This document shows positions 19,327 to 28,678 of a stretch of 53,416 bases of DNA, piece after piece. A program made the position numbers and the translations under genes. The notes under the pieces are model-generated. The model worked only from the letters and a program-made list of their open reading frames with translations, made no database searches and was not told the origin of the DNA. Source of the stretch: Burkholderiales bacterium (GTDB taxonomy: Bacteria > Pseudomonadota > Gammaproteobacteria > Burkholderiales > Burkholderiaceae_C); contig JAGWLR010000011.1 in NCBI GenBank assembly GCA_028864885.1, positions 1 through 53,416 on the forward strand, given 5' to 3'. Each line of letters opens with the position of its first letter. Position 1 is the first letter of the stretch.

Positions 19327-19906
19327 GAGCAGGCCCTCCTTGAAACACACTGGGGGCAGTCGTTTCAAATGATGGCTCTTCTGCAGAATCTGTCAACAAT
19401 CCCAACCAGAACTGTCCCAGTGGCGACACAGCTTTGAGCCGCACCAAGCGGTGGTCTTGCGCCAGCGGCTCGATCACCACTCGCAGATCCGGTCTGGGTA
19501 GAAGGCCGGCCGCCTTGTCAGGCCATTCAACCAATTTGAGTCCTGGTGCAGCAAACACGTCGCGAAATCCGGCGTCTTCCCATTCCTGGGGGTCGTTGAA
19601 ACGGTAGAAATCGAAGTGATGGATCTGCGCTACGGCGCATTCATGAGGTTCCACCACGGCATAGCTGGGGCTTTTGATCCGTCCTTCAACCCCCAGGGCT
19701 CGCAAAAGGTGACGCGTGAACGTGGTTTTGCCCGCACCCAACGGGCCATGCAGTTCAATGATCGCAGACACACCCTGTTCGAGCTGGCGCAGCATCACCT
19801 TGGCCAGGCGCGAAGCCGTGACAGCGCAATCCCCTTCGTCTTGCCAGGCGAAGTCGGCTTGTGTCGGACCAAGAGAAGAAGAGTCGGAGCTTGTTACGAT
19901 CGTCAC
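19319..19906 (-). CDS. tsaE: tRNA threonylcarbamoyladenosine ATPase TsaE
   Basis: 195 residues, about 40 longer than most TsaE proteins because of a Ser/Thr/Glu-rich tail after the LVRLKAVS strand. The P-loop LHGPLGAGKTTFTRHLLRALG, the SPSYAVVEPHE switch region and HHFDFYRFNDPQEWEDAGF are family signatures. TsaE works with TsaB and TsaD in making t6A37 in tRNA. The only usable start is GTG at 19906, which abuts the divergent queG ATG at 19907 with no base between them. It overlaps amiC by 8 bases at its other end. Confidence 0.94.
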   Translation of the reverse strand: MTIVTSSDSSSLGPTQADFAWQDEGDCAVTASRLAKVMLRQLEQGVSAIIELHGPLGAGKTTFTRHLLRALGVEGRIKSPSYAVVEPHECAVAQIHHFDFYRFNDPQEWEDAGFRDVFAAPGLKLVEWPDKAAGLLPRPDLRVVIEPLAQDHRLVRLKAVSPLGQFWLGLLTDSAEEPSFETTAPSVFQGGPAHE

Positions 19907-21070
19907 ATGAGTCAGGAACAGCGTGCCCAGGATCCGTCAGGTTTGTCATCCCCGCCAAAACCGGCAGTGGATGCGGCGGCCATCATGGGAAAACTGCGCC
20001 AATGGGCTACGGAACTCGGATTTTCACAGATTGGCGTAGCCGATGTCGATTTGTCAAGTGCTGAAGCGGGTTTGCTGGCTTGGTTGGAGGCCGGCTTTCA
20101 CGGCAGCATGCACTACATGCAAGCCCACGGCCTCAAACGCGCGCGCCCGGCCGAACTGGTACCCGGCACGGTGCGCGTGATCACCGCGCGCATGAATTAC
20201 CTGCCCATGGCCCACTCGGACGGTTGGATGGAAGTGGAGTGGCAGCGATTGAATCAGCCCGATCTGGCTGCGGTGTCTGTTTACGCGCGTGGCCGCGACT
20301 ATCACAAGGTATTGCGCGCGCGCTTGCAGACCTTGGCTCAAAAGTTGGCGGATGACATCGGTCCCTTGGGCTTTCGCGTGTTCACGGACTCGGCACCGGT
20401 GCTCGAAGTCGAATTGGCCACCCGAAGCGGCCTGGGATGGCGCGGCAAGCACACCTTGCTGTTGTCGCGCCAGGCCGGGTCGTTCTTCTTCCTGGGCGAG
20501 ATTTTCATCGATTTGCCCTTGCCAGTAACCGAGCCGGAGACCGCCCATTGCGGATCCTGCCGTGCCTGCATGGACGTCTGCCCCACCCAGGCCATCGTGG
20601 CGGAGCGGCGTGTGGATGCGCGTCGCTGCATCTCATACCTGACAATCGAACACGATGGGCCGATTCCGGTCGAGATGCGGCCGCTGCTGGGCAACCGGGT
20701 CTACGGTTGCGACGACTGCCAGTTGATCTGCCCGTGGAACAAGTTTGCTCAACGTGCCACGTTGGCAGATTTCGATTCAAGGCCAGCCTTGAACGGCCCG
20801 AGTTTGCTGGGCTTGTGGGCCTGGGATGAATCCACGTTTCTGCGGCTGACCGAGGGGAACCCCATACGTCGGATCGGGCATGAGCGGTGGCAGCGCAATC
20901 TGGCCGTGGCCATGGGCAATGCCCTGGCCAGTTTCCCGGGTAATGGCTTGAGCCCCGAAACACGTCGAGCCCTGCTGGAGGCCTTGCAGGCGCGGTTGAA
21001 TGCGACAGAAGGGTGTTCAGAGCTCTTGAAGGAACACATCCTGTGGGCCCTCGAATCGGCCCACGGATGA
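19907..21070 (+). CDS. queG: Epoxyqueuosine reductase
   Basis: 387 residues. It reduces epoxyqueuosine to queuosine in tRNA, the last step of queuosine synthesis, using cobalamin and two [4Fe-4S] clusters. Two ferredoxin-like motifs are visible: CGSCRACMDVCP and CDDCQLICPWN, with PTQAI and RRCISYLTIEHDGPIP around them. The N-terminal cobalamin-binding half has ELGFSQIGVADVD and FHGSMHYM. The ATG at 19907 directly abuts the divergent tsaE start, so each promoter must sit inside the other gene. The Pro-rich first 25 residues are poorly conserved, so a later start cannot be excluded. Confidence 0.95.
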   Translation: MSQEQRAQDPSGLSSPPKPAVDAAAIMGKLRQWATELGFSQIGVADVDLSSAEAGLLAWLEAGFHGSMHYMQAHGLKRARPAELVPGTVRVITARMNYLPMAHSDGWMEVEWQRLNQPDLAAVSVYARGRDYHKVLRARLQTLAQKLADDIGPLGFRVFTDSAPVLEVELATRSGLGWRGKHTLLLSRQAGSFFFLGEIFIDLPLPVTEPETAHCGSCRACMDVCPTQAIVAERRVDARRCISYLTIEHDGPIPVEMRPLLGNRVYGCDDCQLICPWNKFAQRATLADFDSRPALNGPSLLGLWAWDESTFLRLTEGNPIRRIGHERWQRNLAVAMGNALASFPGNGLSPETRRALLEALQARLNATEGCSELLKEHILWALESAHG

Positions 21071-21079
21071 AGCCTGGAC

Positions 21080-22057
21080 TCAGTCGTTGACCAGCACCAG
21101 CTTGCCCCGCACCTGACGCGAGCCCATCAGCGCAAAGGCTTCTTTCAGTTGCGACATGGGCAGCTTGTGTTCAATCACCGGCTTGATCTTGCCTTCCATG
21201 TACCAGGCGGCCAGCTGCATCAGGCAGGCCGCGTTGTTCTGCGGCTCGCGTTTGGCAAACTCACCCCAGAACACGCCCATGATCGAGGCACCTTTGAGTA
21301 GCGTCAGGTTCAAGGGGAGGGACGGGATGGTGCCGTTCGCAAAACCGATCACCAAGTGTCGGCCGCGCCAACCGATCGAACGGAAGGCCGCTTCAGTCAG
21401 GTCACCGCCAACCGGGTCGTAGATCACATCCGGGCCTTTGCCGTCGGTCAAAGCCTTGATGTCGTCACGCAGGGTGCCCTTGCTGTAGTTGATGGTGGCG
21501 TCGGCACCGAGCTCTTTGCACAAGGCGCACTTTTCATCGGACGAGGCTGCGGCAATCACCTTTGCGCCCGCTGCCTTGGCGATTTGGATGGCAGCGGTGC
21601 CCACACCACCGGCCGCACCCAGTACCAGCACGGTTTCGCCGGCCTTCAACGCAGCGCGGTCCATCAGGGCATGATAGGTGGTGCCATAAGTGCAAAGAAA
21701 TGCTGCCGCATCTTCGAACGAAAAAGCAGGGGGCAGGGGCATCAGCACCGCGGCCGGGGCCACCGTATGGGTGGCAAAGCCTCCCAGACCCGCAAAGCCT
21801 GCGACTGACATGCCTACGCTCAGGTGCTTGACGCCTTCGCCTACAGCTTCCACCACACCGGCGAACTCGGCACCCGGGACGAAGGGTGGATTGGGCTTCA
21901 TCTGATATTTGCCCTGCACGATGAGCAGGTCAGGAAAGTTCAGGCTGGCTGCCTTGATGGCCACCCGCACTTCGCCCTTGCCGGGCTCGGGCGTTGGCGA
22001 TTCTTTCCAGTTCAGAGCGTCCACCCCCGTGGGGGTTTCACAAATCCAAGCTTGCAT
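21080..22057 (-). CDS. NADPH:quinone oxidoreductase (zinc-free MDR family)
   Basis: 325 residues from the ATG at 22057. A GroES-like N-terminal domain (PGAEFAGVVEAVGEGV) and a Rossmann domain with VLVLGAAGGVGTAAIQIAKAAGA mark a medium-chain dehydrogenase of the quinone reductase (QOR) type; the zinc-ligand cysteines of alcohol dehydrogenases are absent. DPVGGDLTEAAFRSIGWRGRHLVIGFA and GVFWGEFAKREP are typical of QOR-like proteins in betaproteobacteria. It probably reduces quinones or enoyl/enal compounds with NADPH in the cytosol. It converges with queG, whose stop is 9 bases away, and diverges from the GT39 gene. Confidence 0.92.
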   Translation of the reverse strand: MQAWICETPTGVDALNWKESPTPEPGKGEVRVAIKAASLNFPDLLIVQGKYQMKPNPPFVPGAEFAGVVEAVGEGVKHLSVGMSVAGFAGLGGFATHTVAPAAVLMPLPPAFSFEDAAAFLCTYGTTYHALMDRAALKAGETVLVLGAAGGVGTAAIQIAKAAGAKVIAAASSDEKCALCKELGADATINYSKGTLRDDIKALTDGKGPDVIYDPVGGDLTEAAFRSIGWRGRHLVIGFANGTIPSLPLNLTLLKGASIMGVFWGEFAKREPQNNAACLMQLAAWYMEGKIKPVIEHKLPMSQLKEAFALMGSRQVRGKLVLVND

Positions 22058-22166
22058 GCATGTCTCCAAATTTGCAGTTCGCGGGGCATGTTAGCAGCGA
22101 CACGCAGCCTAAAATCCGCCCTCTGTTCCCTGACCTTTCAGCCTTCAGGGTTGCCCGTGCCGAGCC

Positions 22167-23711
22167 ATGTCCCGCCCAACTTCTTCTGTTCCCGACCGGT
22201 TGACCCGTTGGCTGTGGTTTGTGGCCCTGGCTTCACTGGCGACACGGCTGTGGGTGGCCGTGGCTCTGCCCATGACAGGGGACGAGGCTCTGTTCTACTG
22301 GTGGGCACGGTTCCTGGATTACGGCTATTACGATCATCCCCCCATGGTGGGCTGGTGGATTGCCGCATCGCGCACTTTGTTGGGGGACGCCACGTGGGCG
22401 GTACGCATCACCGCCGTCTTGTTGCCCCTGGGCGTGGGCGGCGCGATCTGGTGGGCCTGGGCCCCCGTGAATCGCGAGCGGGCTGCCTGGGCTGTTCTGT
22501 TGTTCTGGCTGATGCCGGTCAACTGGCTGGCATCCCTGGTGACGACCGATACCCCTTTGATTTTCTGGGCCGCGTGGTCGGCTGCGGCCATGGTGCGCGC
22601 CGAACAGCGAACGGACCGTGTGGGCGATCAGGGCCAGTCGGCCTGGGCTTTGTATGGGCTCAGTGGCGTCTTCATGGCCTTGGCGTTTCTATCGAAGTAC
22701 TTTGCCGTGTTGCTGGGGCTCGGCTACGCCTTGTATTTCGTCGCGTTTCAGCCGCGGCGCTGGCGCGGTTTTGTCTGGATGGCTCTGGCAGCCCTGCCCG
22801 GGGTAGCAATCAACCTGATCTGGAACGCCCACCATTGTTGGACCAACATCATGTTCAACTTGTTCAACCGCAATGAAGATGCGGTGTTCTCGGTGGACAA
22901 GCCCCTGACTTATCTGGGCATGATGGCCTACCTGCTGAGCCCGGTTGGAGTGTGGTTGTTGTGGCGCTATCGGCGCGAGATGTGGGGCGTGATGAAGTCG
23001 CAGCGCCTGCTGGCCTGCATGGCTTGGGTGCCTTTGCTGTGCTTTGGCCTGATGTCCGGCAAGAAGGTGATTGGTTTGCACTGGGTGCTGGGCTTTTACC
23101 CCTTCCTGTTCGTCCTCCTGGCTTGGATGTTGCCGCTGAATCGGTTGCCCTTGGCTGCCAAAGGCCTGGGCGCCTTTTTGGCGCTGCATCTGCTCGTGGC
23201 CGGTGTGGCGGGTGGCTTGCATCTGGAACAGTTGCAACGGTTCAAGTTCTATCACCGGTTGGTTGAAGCAGCTCGGGCTTCTGACATCGTTCGCCAGGCT
23301 CTGGCCGAGGGCACGGTGCTGATGGCCACGGCATACTCGTCAGCGTCCATCTATGGCTATGCCGCCGGTCAGCATGTGCCCGTGTTCGGTATGGGCAGTG
23401 TGCATGCTCGGCAGGACGATCTGATCGTGGATTACAGCAAGTTGAATGGGCGCACCTTGCGCATCATCCTGGACCGGGCGCCCAATCCGGGCGAGTTCGA
23501 TCCTTACTTCAACCAGACGCGGACCATTCCCATTCATGAAAGCGGTGCCGATTTCTACGTGGTGGAGGGCACCGGGTTTCGCTATAGCGTGTACCGGGAT
23601 CGCATCATGCAAGAGATCAATCGCCGGTACTACCACTTTCCAGCCTGGCTGCCCGTCTCGGGGTGTGCGTTCTGCCAGCACTTCTGTGGGCAAAATCGGT
23701 GCGATCGATGA
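22167..23711 (+). CDS. GT39 (ArnT/PMT-like) membrane glycosyltransferase
   Basis: 514 residues with about ten membrane helices in the first 380. The first periplasmic loop has GDEALFYWWARFLDYGYYDHPPMVGWW, the Asp-Glu and HPP signature of GT39 enzymes, which transfer a sugar from a polyprenyl phosphate carrier to lipid A or protein in the periplasm. The soluble C-terminal part is about 130 residues and ends in a Cys-rich tail (SGCAFCQHFCGQNRC) that is unusual for the family. A second GT39 gene lies at 28.7-30.4 kb; the two look only distantly related. Its acceptor is unknown. Confidence 0.85.
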   Translation: MSRPTSSVPDRLTRWLWFVALASLATRLWVAVALPMTGDEALFYWWARFLDYGYYDHPPMVGWWIAASRTLLGDATWAVRITAVLLPLGVGGAIWWAWAPVNRERAAWAVLLFWLMPVNWLASLVTTDTPLIFWAAWSAAAMVRAEQRTDRVGDQGQSAWALYGLSGVFMALAFLSKYFAVLLGLGYALYFVAFQPRRWRGFVWMALAALPGVAINLIWNAHHCWTNIMFNLFNRNEDAVFSVDKPLTYLGMMAYLLSPVGVWLLWRYRREMWGVMKSQRLLACMAWVPLLCFGLMSGKKVIGLHWVLGFYPFLFVLLAWMLPLNRLPLAAKGLGAFLALHLLVAGVAGGLHLEQLQRFKFYHRLVEAARASDIVRQALAEGTVLMATAYSSASIYGYAAGQHVPVFGMGSVHARQDDLIVDYSKLNGRTLRIILDRAPNPGEFDPYFNQTRTIPIHESGADFYVVEGTGFRYSVYRDRIMQEINRRYYHFPAWLPVSGCAFCQHFCGQNRCDR

Positions 23712-23733
23712 AATTCGGGATACCACTTAGAAT
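23705..23733 (+). promoter_or_regulatory. Possible promoter of nadB
   Basis: TAGAAT (23728-23733, 5 of 6 matches to the -10 consensus) lies 17 bases after TCGATG (23705-23710), a weak -35. It lies in the 76-base gap before nadB, so a start point near 23740 and a leader of about 45 bases would result. Confidence 0.35.
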
Positions 23734-23787
23734 GGCTTTCTTCCGCTTTGGAACGCCCTGAACAGTCTTGAAAGACGCAAAAATCAA

Positions 23788-25425
23788 ATGCCAGCCGTGA
23801 CGGATTCTTCCTTGCCCGTGGTGATTGTGGGGGCCGGTCTGGCCGGTTTGACGGTGGCGCTGCATCTGGCTGAAACCCAGCCGGTGATCGTGTTGGCCAA
23901 GCGTCGTTTCGAAGAGGCTGCCACGGCCTGGGCCCAGGGCGGCATCGTCGGTGTGCTGGGCAGCGACGACAGCATTGACTCTCATGTCAAAGACACGCAA
24001 GACGCGGGTGCTGGCCTGGTCGACGAACGCACGGCCGAGTTCATTGCCCGCCATAGCGCCGAGGCGGTGGAATGGCTGGTGAAGTGCGGGGTGCCTTTTT
24101 CACCTGATCCGCAAGGGCCTTTGGGCCTGCACCTCACGCGCGAAGGCGGGCACGCGGTTCGTCGGATTGCCCACGCCGCAGACGCCACCGGCAAGGCCAT
24201 TCACGACGTCTTGTTGGCAGAGGTGCGTCGCCATCCCAACATCGTGTTGCGCGAAAAATGGATGGCGGTGGACCTGATTACCAATCGGCATCTGAAACGG
24301 CAAGGCGAAGGGGTTCGCGATCAGGAACCACGTTGCCACGGCGTGTACGCCTTGGACATCGAAAACCAGCGTGTGGAAACCCTGGCGGCCTCCGCAGTGG
24401 TTCTGGCCACAGGTGGGGTGGGCAAGGTGTATCGGTACACCAGCAATCCTGACACCTCGACGGGCGATGGCATCGCGATGGCGTGGCGTGCCGGGTGCCG
24501 GGTGGCCAACATGGAGTTCATCCAGTTCCACCCGACCTGCCTGTATCACCCGCAGGAACGCAGCTTCCTGATCACCGAAGCGTTGCGGGGCGAAGGCGCC
24601 TTGCTCAAGTTGCCCGATGGCACCCGGTTCATGCCGATGCACGATGAGCGTGCCGAGTTGGCCCCGCGCGACATCGTGGCTCGGGCGATCGACTTCGAGA
24701 TGAAGAAGCATGGCCTGGATCACGTGTGGCTGGATGCCACGCACCTGGGCGAAGCCTTCCTGAAAGAGCATTTCCCGACGATCTATGCCCGCTGTCTGTC
24801 ATTGGGCATCGACATTGCCAAGCAACCCATCCCCGTGGTGCCCGCCGCGCACTACACCTGCGGTGGCATGGTGACCGATCTGCATGGCCGCACCGATCTG
24901 CCTGGCCTGTATGCCGTGGGTGAGACCACCTACACCGGCTTGCACGGTGCCAACCGCCTGGCCAGCAATTCCCTGCTGGAATGCGTGGTGCTGGGCCGCA
25001 CCTGTGCCGATGACATTCAGGCGCAGATCCCTGAGTCGATCCCGAAGCTGCCGGGCTGGGATGAAAGCCAGGTGTCCGATGCCGACGAAGAGGTCGTCAT
25101 CTCTCACAATTGGGACGAATTGCGCCTGCTGATGTGGAACTACGTGGGCATCGTGCGCACGACCCGCCGGCTGGAGCGCGCGCTGCATCGAATCAAGTTA
25201 CTGCGCAGCGAGATCGACGACTACTACGCGGCCTTCCGCGTGACGCGTGACTTGCTCGAGTTGCGCAACCTGGTCGACTGCGCAGAGCTGATCGTTCGCT
25301 CGGCCTTGTCACGTCAGGAAAGTCGCGGTCTTCATTTCAGCCGTGACTATCCCCGCACATTGCCTGTCAGTTTTCCGACCATTTTGTGCAAGAAAGCGAA
25401 AAAGAAAGACGCCTGGCTTCCCTGA
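23788..25425 (+). CDS. nadB: L-aspartate oxidase
   Basis: 545 residues. This flavoenzyme oxidises L-aspartate to iminoaspartate, the first step of de novo NAD synthesis. An N-terminal FAD fold is shown by [19 protein letters not shown], followed by [39 protein letters not shown] and the succinate-dehydrogenase-like [24 protein letters not shown] and [12 protein letters not shown] motifs. The C-terminal helical domain begins near 440. nadC and nadA lie just beyond on the opposite strand, so the full quinolinate pathway is clustered here. Confidence 0.96.
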   Translation: MPAVTDSSLPVVIVGAGLAGLTVALHLAETQPVIVLAKRRFEEAATAWAQGGIVGVLGSDDSIDSHVKDTQDAGAGLVDERTAEFIARHSAEAVEWLVKCGVPFSPDPQGPLGLHLTREGGHAVRRIAHAADATGKAIHDVLLAEVRRHPNIVLREKWMAVDLITNRHLKRQGEGVRDQEPRCHGVYALDIENQRVETLAASAVVLATGGVGKVYRYTSNPDTSTGDGIAMAWRAGCRVANMEFIQFHPTCLYHPQERSFLITEALRGEGALLKLPDGTRFMPMHDERAELAPRDIVARAIDFEMKKHGLDHVWLDATHLGEAFLKEHFPTIYARCLSLGIDIAKQPIPVVPAAHYTCGGMVTDLHGRTDLPGLYAVGETTYTGLHGANRLASNSLLECVVLGRTCADDIQAQIPESIPKLPGWDESQVSDADEEVVISHNWDELRLLMWNYVGIVRTTRRLERALHRIKLLRSEIDDYYAAFRVTRDLLELRNLVDCAELIVRSALSRQESRGLHFSRDYPRTLPVSFPTILCKKAKKKDAWLP

Positions 25426-25453
25426 TAGGAAGCTCAGCCCCCAGGGTCGAGGC

Positions 25454-25738
25454 TCAGCGGCGCGCGCGCATGGCCACCCGGGCCTGCACAAATTCAAAGG
25501 CGTAGCTGACGGCGTCGTTGACGAGCTTTTCGTTTTCGGCGCGCTCTTTTTCGGTCAGATAGAACGCCAGATCAACCTGGTGACGGATGTAGCGAGTGGG
25601 CAGGCGGTTCAACGCCACGCACGCCACATCGGGCAACAATTCTTCGCCCAGCATCGGGTAGTGCGGGGCAGCCGCCATCACGGCGTCCACCACCGGGTGT
25701 TCATAGTAGTTGCGCAAAGAGGTGAAGTCAGCGGGCAT
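25454..25738 (-). CDS. ComFB family (late competence development) protein
   Basis: 94 residues, soluble. The pattern NYYEHPVVDAVMAAAPHYPML, PDVACVALNRLPTRYIRH and VDLAFYLTEKERAE matches the small ComFB family, in which a short helical protein contains conserved Cys and RLPPRYI-like residues. Some cyanobacterial ComFB members have been reported to bind cyclic dinucleotides; whether this one does is unknown. It lies 98 bases downstream of nadC on the same strand and converges with nadB. Its association with the NAD genes is probably only positional. Confidence 0.82.
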   Translation of the reverse strand: MPADFTSLRNYYEHPVVDAVMAAAPHYPMLGEELLPDVACVALNRLPTRYIRHQVDLAFYLTEKERAENEKLVNDAVSYAFEFVQARVAMRARR

Positions 25739-25836
25739 GGGATGTCACTCCACGAAGAGACTTCACAGTGTGAACCAAGGGGGGCATTTTGTGGCGTGAA
25801 ATACCGCCGGGCTTGCCCCTTTGTTCACCATGAGCC

Positions 25837-26742
25837 TCACGCAAGCCGTTCCAGGACGCGCAACGAAAAGTCAACGGCCTGGATGTCTTTGGTCAGTTTG
25901 CCGATCGAAATCCGGTCGACCCCGGTGGCCGCGATGGTGCGCAGTTGATCCAGCGTCACCCCACCGGACACCTCCAGCAAGGCCGCACCTGAAGTCATCT
26001 CCTGATTGATGGCGACCGCTTCGCGCATCATCTCTTCGGTGAAGTTGTCCAGCAACACGCTGACGGCGCCGGCCGCGAACGCCTCTCTCAGTTGCCACAG
26101 CGTTTCCACCTCGATCTGGATCGTGATGTGATCGCGCAACTCGGGCTTTTGGGCCGCCACCAGGGCCTGAGCCTGGTGCAGCGCTGCGGTGACGCTGCCA
26201 GCGGCTGCGATGTGGTTTTCTTTGATCAAGATGCCGTCATACAAGGCCAGCCGCTGGTTGGCGCCGCCACCGACACGCACCGCATATTTTTGTGCCAGAC
26301 GCAGCCCAGGCAGGGTCTTGCGGGTGTCCAGGACGACGCAGCCACGCGGGTTGGGGGAGGCCCCGGCGATGGCCTGCATGTGACGCCAGGTCAGGGTGGC
26401 CACAGCCGACAGTGTCTGCAGGAAGTTGATGCTGGGTCGCTCCGCCGTGAGCAAGGCCCGCGCATCGGCTTCAATCAGGCAGACCTCAGTGTCGGCCTTC
26501 ATCAGATCACCTTCGGCGTAGGCCCAGGTCACCTTGGCTTGAGGGTCGAGCTTGAAGAGCGTGCCTTCCAGCCAGTCGCGTCCACACAGAATGGCTTCTT
26601 CCCGAACCAGCAGGCGTGCTTTCACGCGCTGTCCCCCCGGTACCAGTTGAGCCGTCCAATCACAGATGCCCACGTCTTCGAACAGGGCATCGCGGATGTT
26701 GCGCTCACGCGCTTCGGTCAGGGTTTCGTTGTGGTCAAACAT
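25837..26742 (-). CDS. nadC: Nicotinate-nucleotide pyrophosphorylase (quinolinate PRTase)
   Basis: 301 residues. It converts quinolinate and PRPP to nicotinic acid mononucleotide with loss of CO2. Conserved blocks: EDVGICDWTAQLVP near the N-terminus, NFLQTLSAVATLT, LDTRKTLPGLRLAQKYAV, GGGANQRLALYDGILIKENH (substrate-binding Arg/Lys/His) and EVSGGVTLDQLRTIAATGVD near the C-terminus. It starts 23 bases after nadA stops, on the same strand, so the two are surely one transcript and supply consecutive steps. Confidence 0.97.
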   Translation of the reverse strand: MFDHNETLTEARERNIRDALFEDVGICDWTAQLVPGGQRVKARLLVREEAILCGRDWLEGTLFKLDPQAKVTWAYAEGDLMKADTEVCLIEADARALLTAERPSINFLQTLSAVATLTWRHMQAIAGASPNPRGCVVLDTRKTLPGLRLAQKYAVRVGGGANQRLALYDGILIKENHIAAAGSVTAALHQAQALVAAQKPELRDHITIQIEVETLWQLREAFAAGAVSVLLDNFTEEMMREAVAINQEMTSGAALLEVSGGVTLDQLRTIAATGVDRISIGKLTKDIQAVDFSLRVLERLA

Positions 26743-26765
26743 GTTCAGACTCGATGGATAACGGT

Positions 26766-27884
26766 TCAGGCAGCGCCGATGTTGGGTACAAAACCCTGGG
26801 CAGGCTTGGCGATGGCGGACGGGTTGTGGGCCACAAAGTCGAGCATGCGATCGATGCAGCCCTTGGCCTGCACGCGAATGGCCTCGTCCACCAAGATCTC
26901 GCCGGTGCGGTGCTCTAGGCAGGACAGCACGCCTTGCAGGCTGTTCATGGCCATCCAGGGGCAGTGTGCACAGCTCTTGCAGGTTGCGCTGTTGCCGGCG
27001 GTAGGTGCCTCGATCAACACTTTATTGGGCGCCATTTGCCGCATGCGGTGCAGGATGCCGTTGTCTGTGGCCACGATGAACTCTGCCGCATCAGATTCCA
27101 CGACCGCCTTCAGCAGTTGAGAGGTCGAACCCACCACATCGGCTTGGGCCACCACGCTTTCGGGCGATTCGGGGTGCACCAGAACCAGCGCCTTGGGGTG
27201 ATCCTTTTTCAGCAGATCCAGCTCCAGCCCCTTGAATTCGTCATGCACGATGCAGGCCCCATTCCACATCAGCATGTCGGCGCCTGTTTGCTGCTGGATG
27301 TAGCGCCCCAGGTGGCGATCTGGCGCCCACAAGATTTTTTCGCCCTGGGCTTTGAGATGGCTGACGATGGCCAGCGCACAAGAACTGGTCACCATCCAAT
27401 CGGCGCGCGCTTTGACAGCCGCGCTGGTGTTGGCATAGACCACCACCTTGCGATCCGGATGGGCGTCGCAGAACTTGGCAAAGTCGTCAGCAGCGCAGCC
27501 CAGATCCAGTGAGCAGGTCGCATCCAGATCGGGCATCAACACCGTCTTTTCCGGACTCAGGATCTTGGCGCTTTCGCCCATGAACTTCACCCCGGCTACG
27601 ATCAGGGTCTTGGCTGAATGGTCGCGACCAAAGCGCGCCATTTCCAGTGAGTCTGCCACGCAGCCGCCGGTTTCCAGGGCCAGATCCTGCAGGTCGCCAT
27701 CTACGTAGTAATGCGCCACCAGCACGGCATTGTGCTGAACCAGCAGTTCCTTGATGCGCGCTTGTGTGCGCGCCTTTTCAGCTGCGTTCAAGGGGGCTGG
27801 TACCTTGGCCCAGGCGTGCGCCGTGCAGCTTTCGCCGGTTGCATCCTGTCGGGTGTAGTCGTATGAGACGGATTGTGTAGACAT
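26766..27884 (-). CDS. nadA: Quinolinate synthase
   Basis: 372 residues. It condenses iminoaspartate with dihydroxyacetone phosphate to quinolinate using a [4Fe-4S] cluster. Cluster cysteines and neighbours are visible in [13 protein letters not shown], the Cys of [14 protein letters not shown] and [29 protein letters not shown] near the N-terminus and [17 protein letters not shown] are substrate-binding segments. nadC follows at 23 bases. Upstream, the PAP2 phosphatase gene ends 22 bases before the start, so nadA may be read through from the envelope cassette. Confidence 0.97.
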   Translation of the reverse strand: MSTQSVSYDYTRQDATGESCTAHAWAKVPAPLNAAEKARTQARIKELLVQHNAVLVAHYYVDGDLQDLALETGGCVADSLEMARFGRDHSAKTLIVAGVKFMGESAKILSPEKTVLMPDLDATCSLDLGCAADDFAKFCDAHPDRKVVVYANTSAAVKARADWMVTSSCALAIVSHLKAQGEKILWAPDRHLGRYIQQQTGADMLMWNGACIVHDEFKGLELDLLKKDHPKALVLVHPESPESVVAQADVVGSTSQLLKAVVESDAAEFIVATDNGILHRMRQMAPNKVLIEAPTAGNSATCKSCAHCPWMAMNSLQGVLSCLEHRTGEILVDEAIRVQAKGCIDRMLDFVAHNPSAIAKPAQGFVPNIGAA

Positions 27885-27906
27885 GGTGTGTCATCCTGTC
27901 AGATGG

Positions 27907-28677
27907 CTAGGTTCTCGTGGAACCCGAAGCTCGATTTTGCTTGCATGAAGGTGGCTGTCGCCTGCTCCACATCAGCACCAATTCGTTGCAGACCCAGACT
28001 GCATAGAAGGCAAAGAGGATGTCGCTGAAAAAATGACCGCCTTGCAGCATACGTCCCAAGCCGACCACCCCACCGGTGACGGTGCCAATCCACAGCCAGC
28101 GGCGGCGCCAGACCGGCCCACAGGTCAGGCCCAAGCTCATCAACGCGAATCCTGCCGCAGCGTGGCTGCTGACAAAGCTTTTGTGGCTACCAGGGTCGTC
28201 GCCCCACTGGAACGGTCCACGATAAGGCACGTTGCCGCCCAGTTCAACCACCTGCACGGGCCGGGGCCGGCCGGCGACGTTTTTGAAGATGCCTTCGATC
28301 AGCAGGCCAGGGCCCAACAAAGCCGACACGAGTGCGAGAACAGCCAGTTGGCGCCAGGGGCCTTGGCATTTGTCTGCCACGTCTGCTTGTCCACGCTTGC
28401 GAAACCAGGCCGCCAAGAAACCATTGAATCCCCATAACAAGGCCAGCAGTAGGATCAATACGCGACCGATCCTTGGCGTCCAGTGATACATCGCCAGCAC
28501 GACCGGATTTTCTCGGTAGACGAAGCCGACCCCAGGCTGAAAGTAATGCGAAGCGATCATCAGGTCAATTTGGGGAAATTTGGCAAACGCGGCGACGCAA
28601 AAAAACAGCAGGGCCCAGATCAGGCGGGTGTCCAACTCCGGGATGTCATGTGGATCCGGCGGCTCGCGGTTTCGCAA
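27907..28677 (-). CDS. PAP2 superfamily membrane phosphatase
   Basis: 256 residues with about six membrane helices. The full three-part acid phosphatase signature is present: K132-x6-R139-P140 (KNVAGRPRP), S-S-H at 170-172 and R209-x5-H215-x3-D219. This predicts hydrolysis of lipid phosphates or diphosphates, such as undecaprenyl diphosphate or lipid A phosphates (LpxE-like), on the periplasmic face. The start is TTG at 28677, one base after the stop of the preceding GT39 gene, so translational coupling is likely. It sits in a leftward cassette of envelope glycosyltransferases. Confidence 0.88.
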   Translation of the reverse strand: MRNREPPDPHDIPELDTRLIWALLFFCVAAFAKFPQIDLMIASHYFQPGVGFVYRENPVVLAMYHWTPRIGRVLILLLALLWGFNGFLAAWFRKRGQADVADKCQGPWRQLAVLALVSALLGPGLLIEGIFKNVAGRPRPVQVVELGGNVPYRGPFQWGDDPGSHKSFVSSHAAAGFALMSLGLTCGPVWRRRWLWIGTVTGGVVGLGRMLQGGHFFSDILFAFYAVWVCNELVLMWSRRQPPSCKQNRASGSTRT

Positions 28678-28678
28678 T

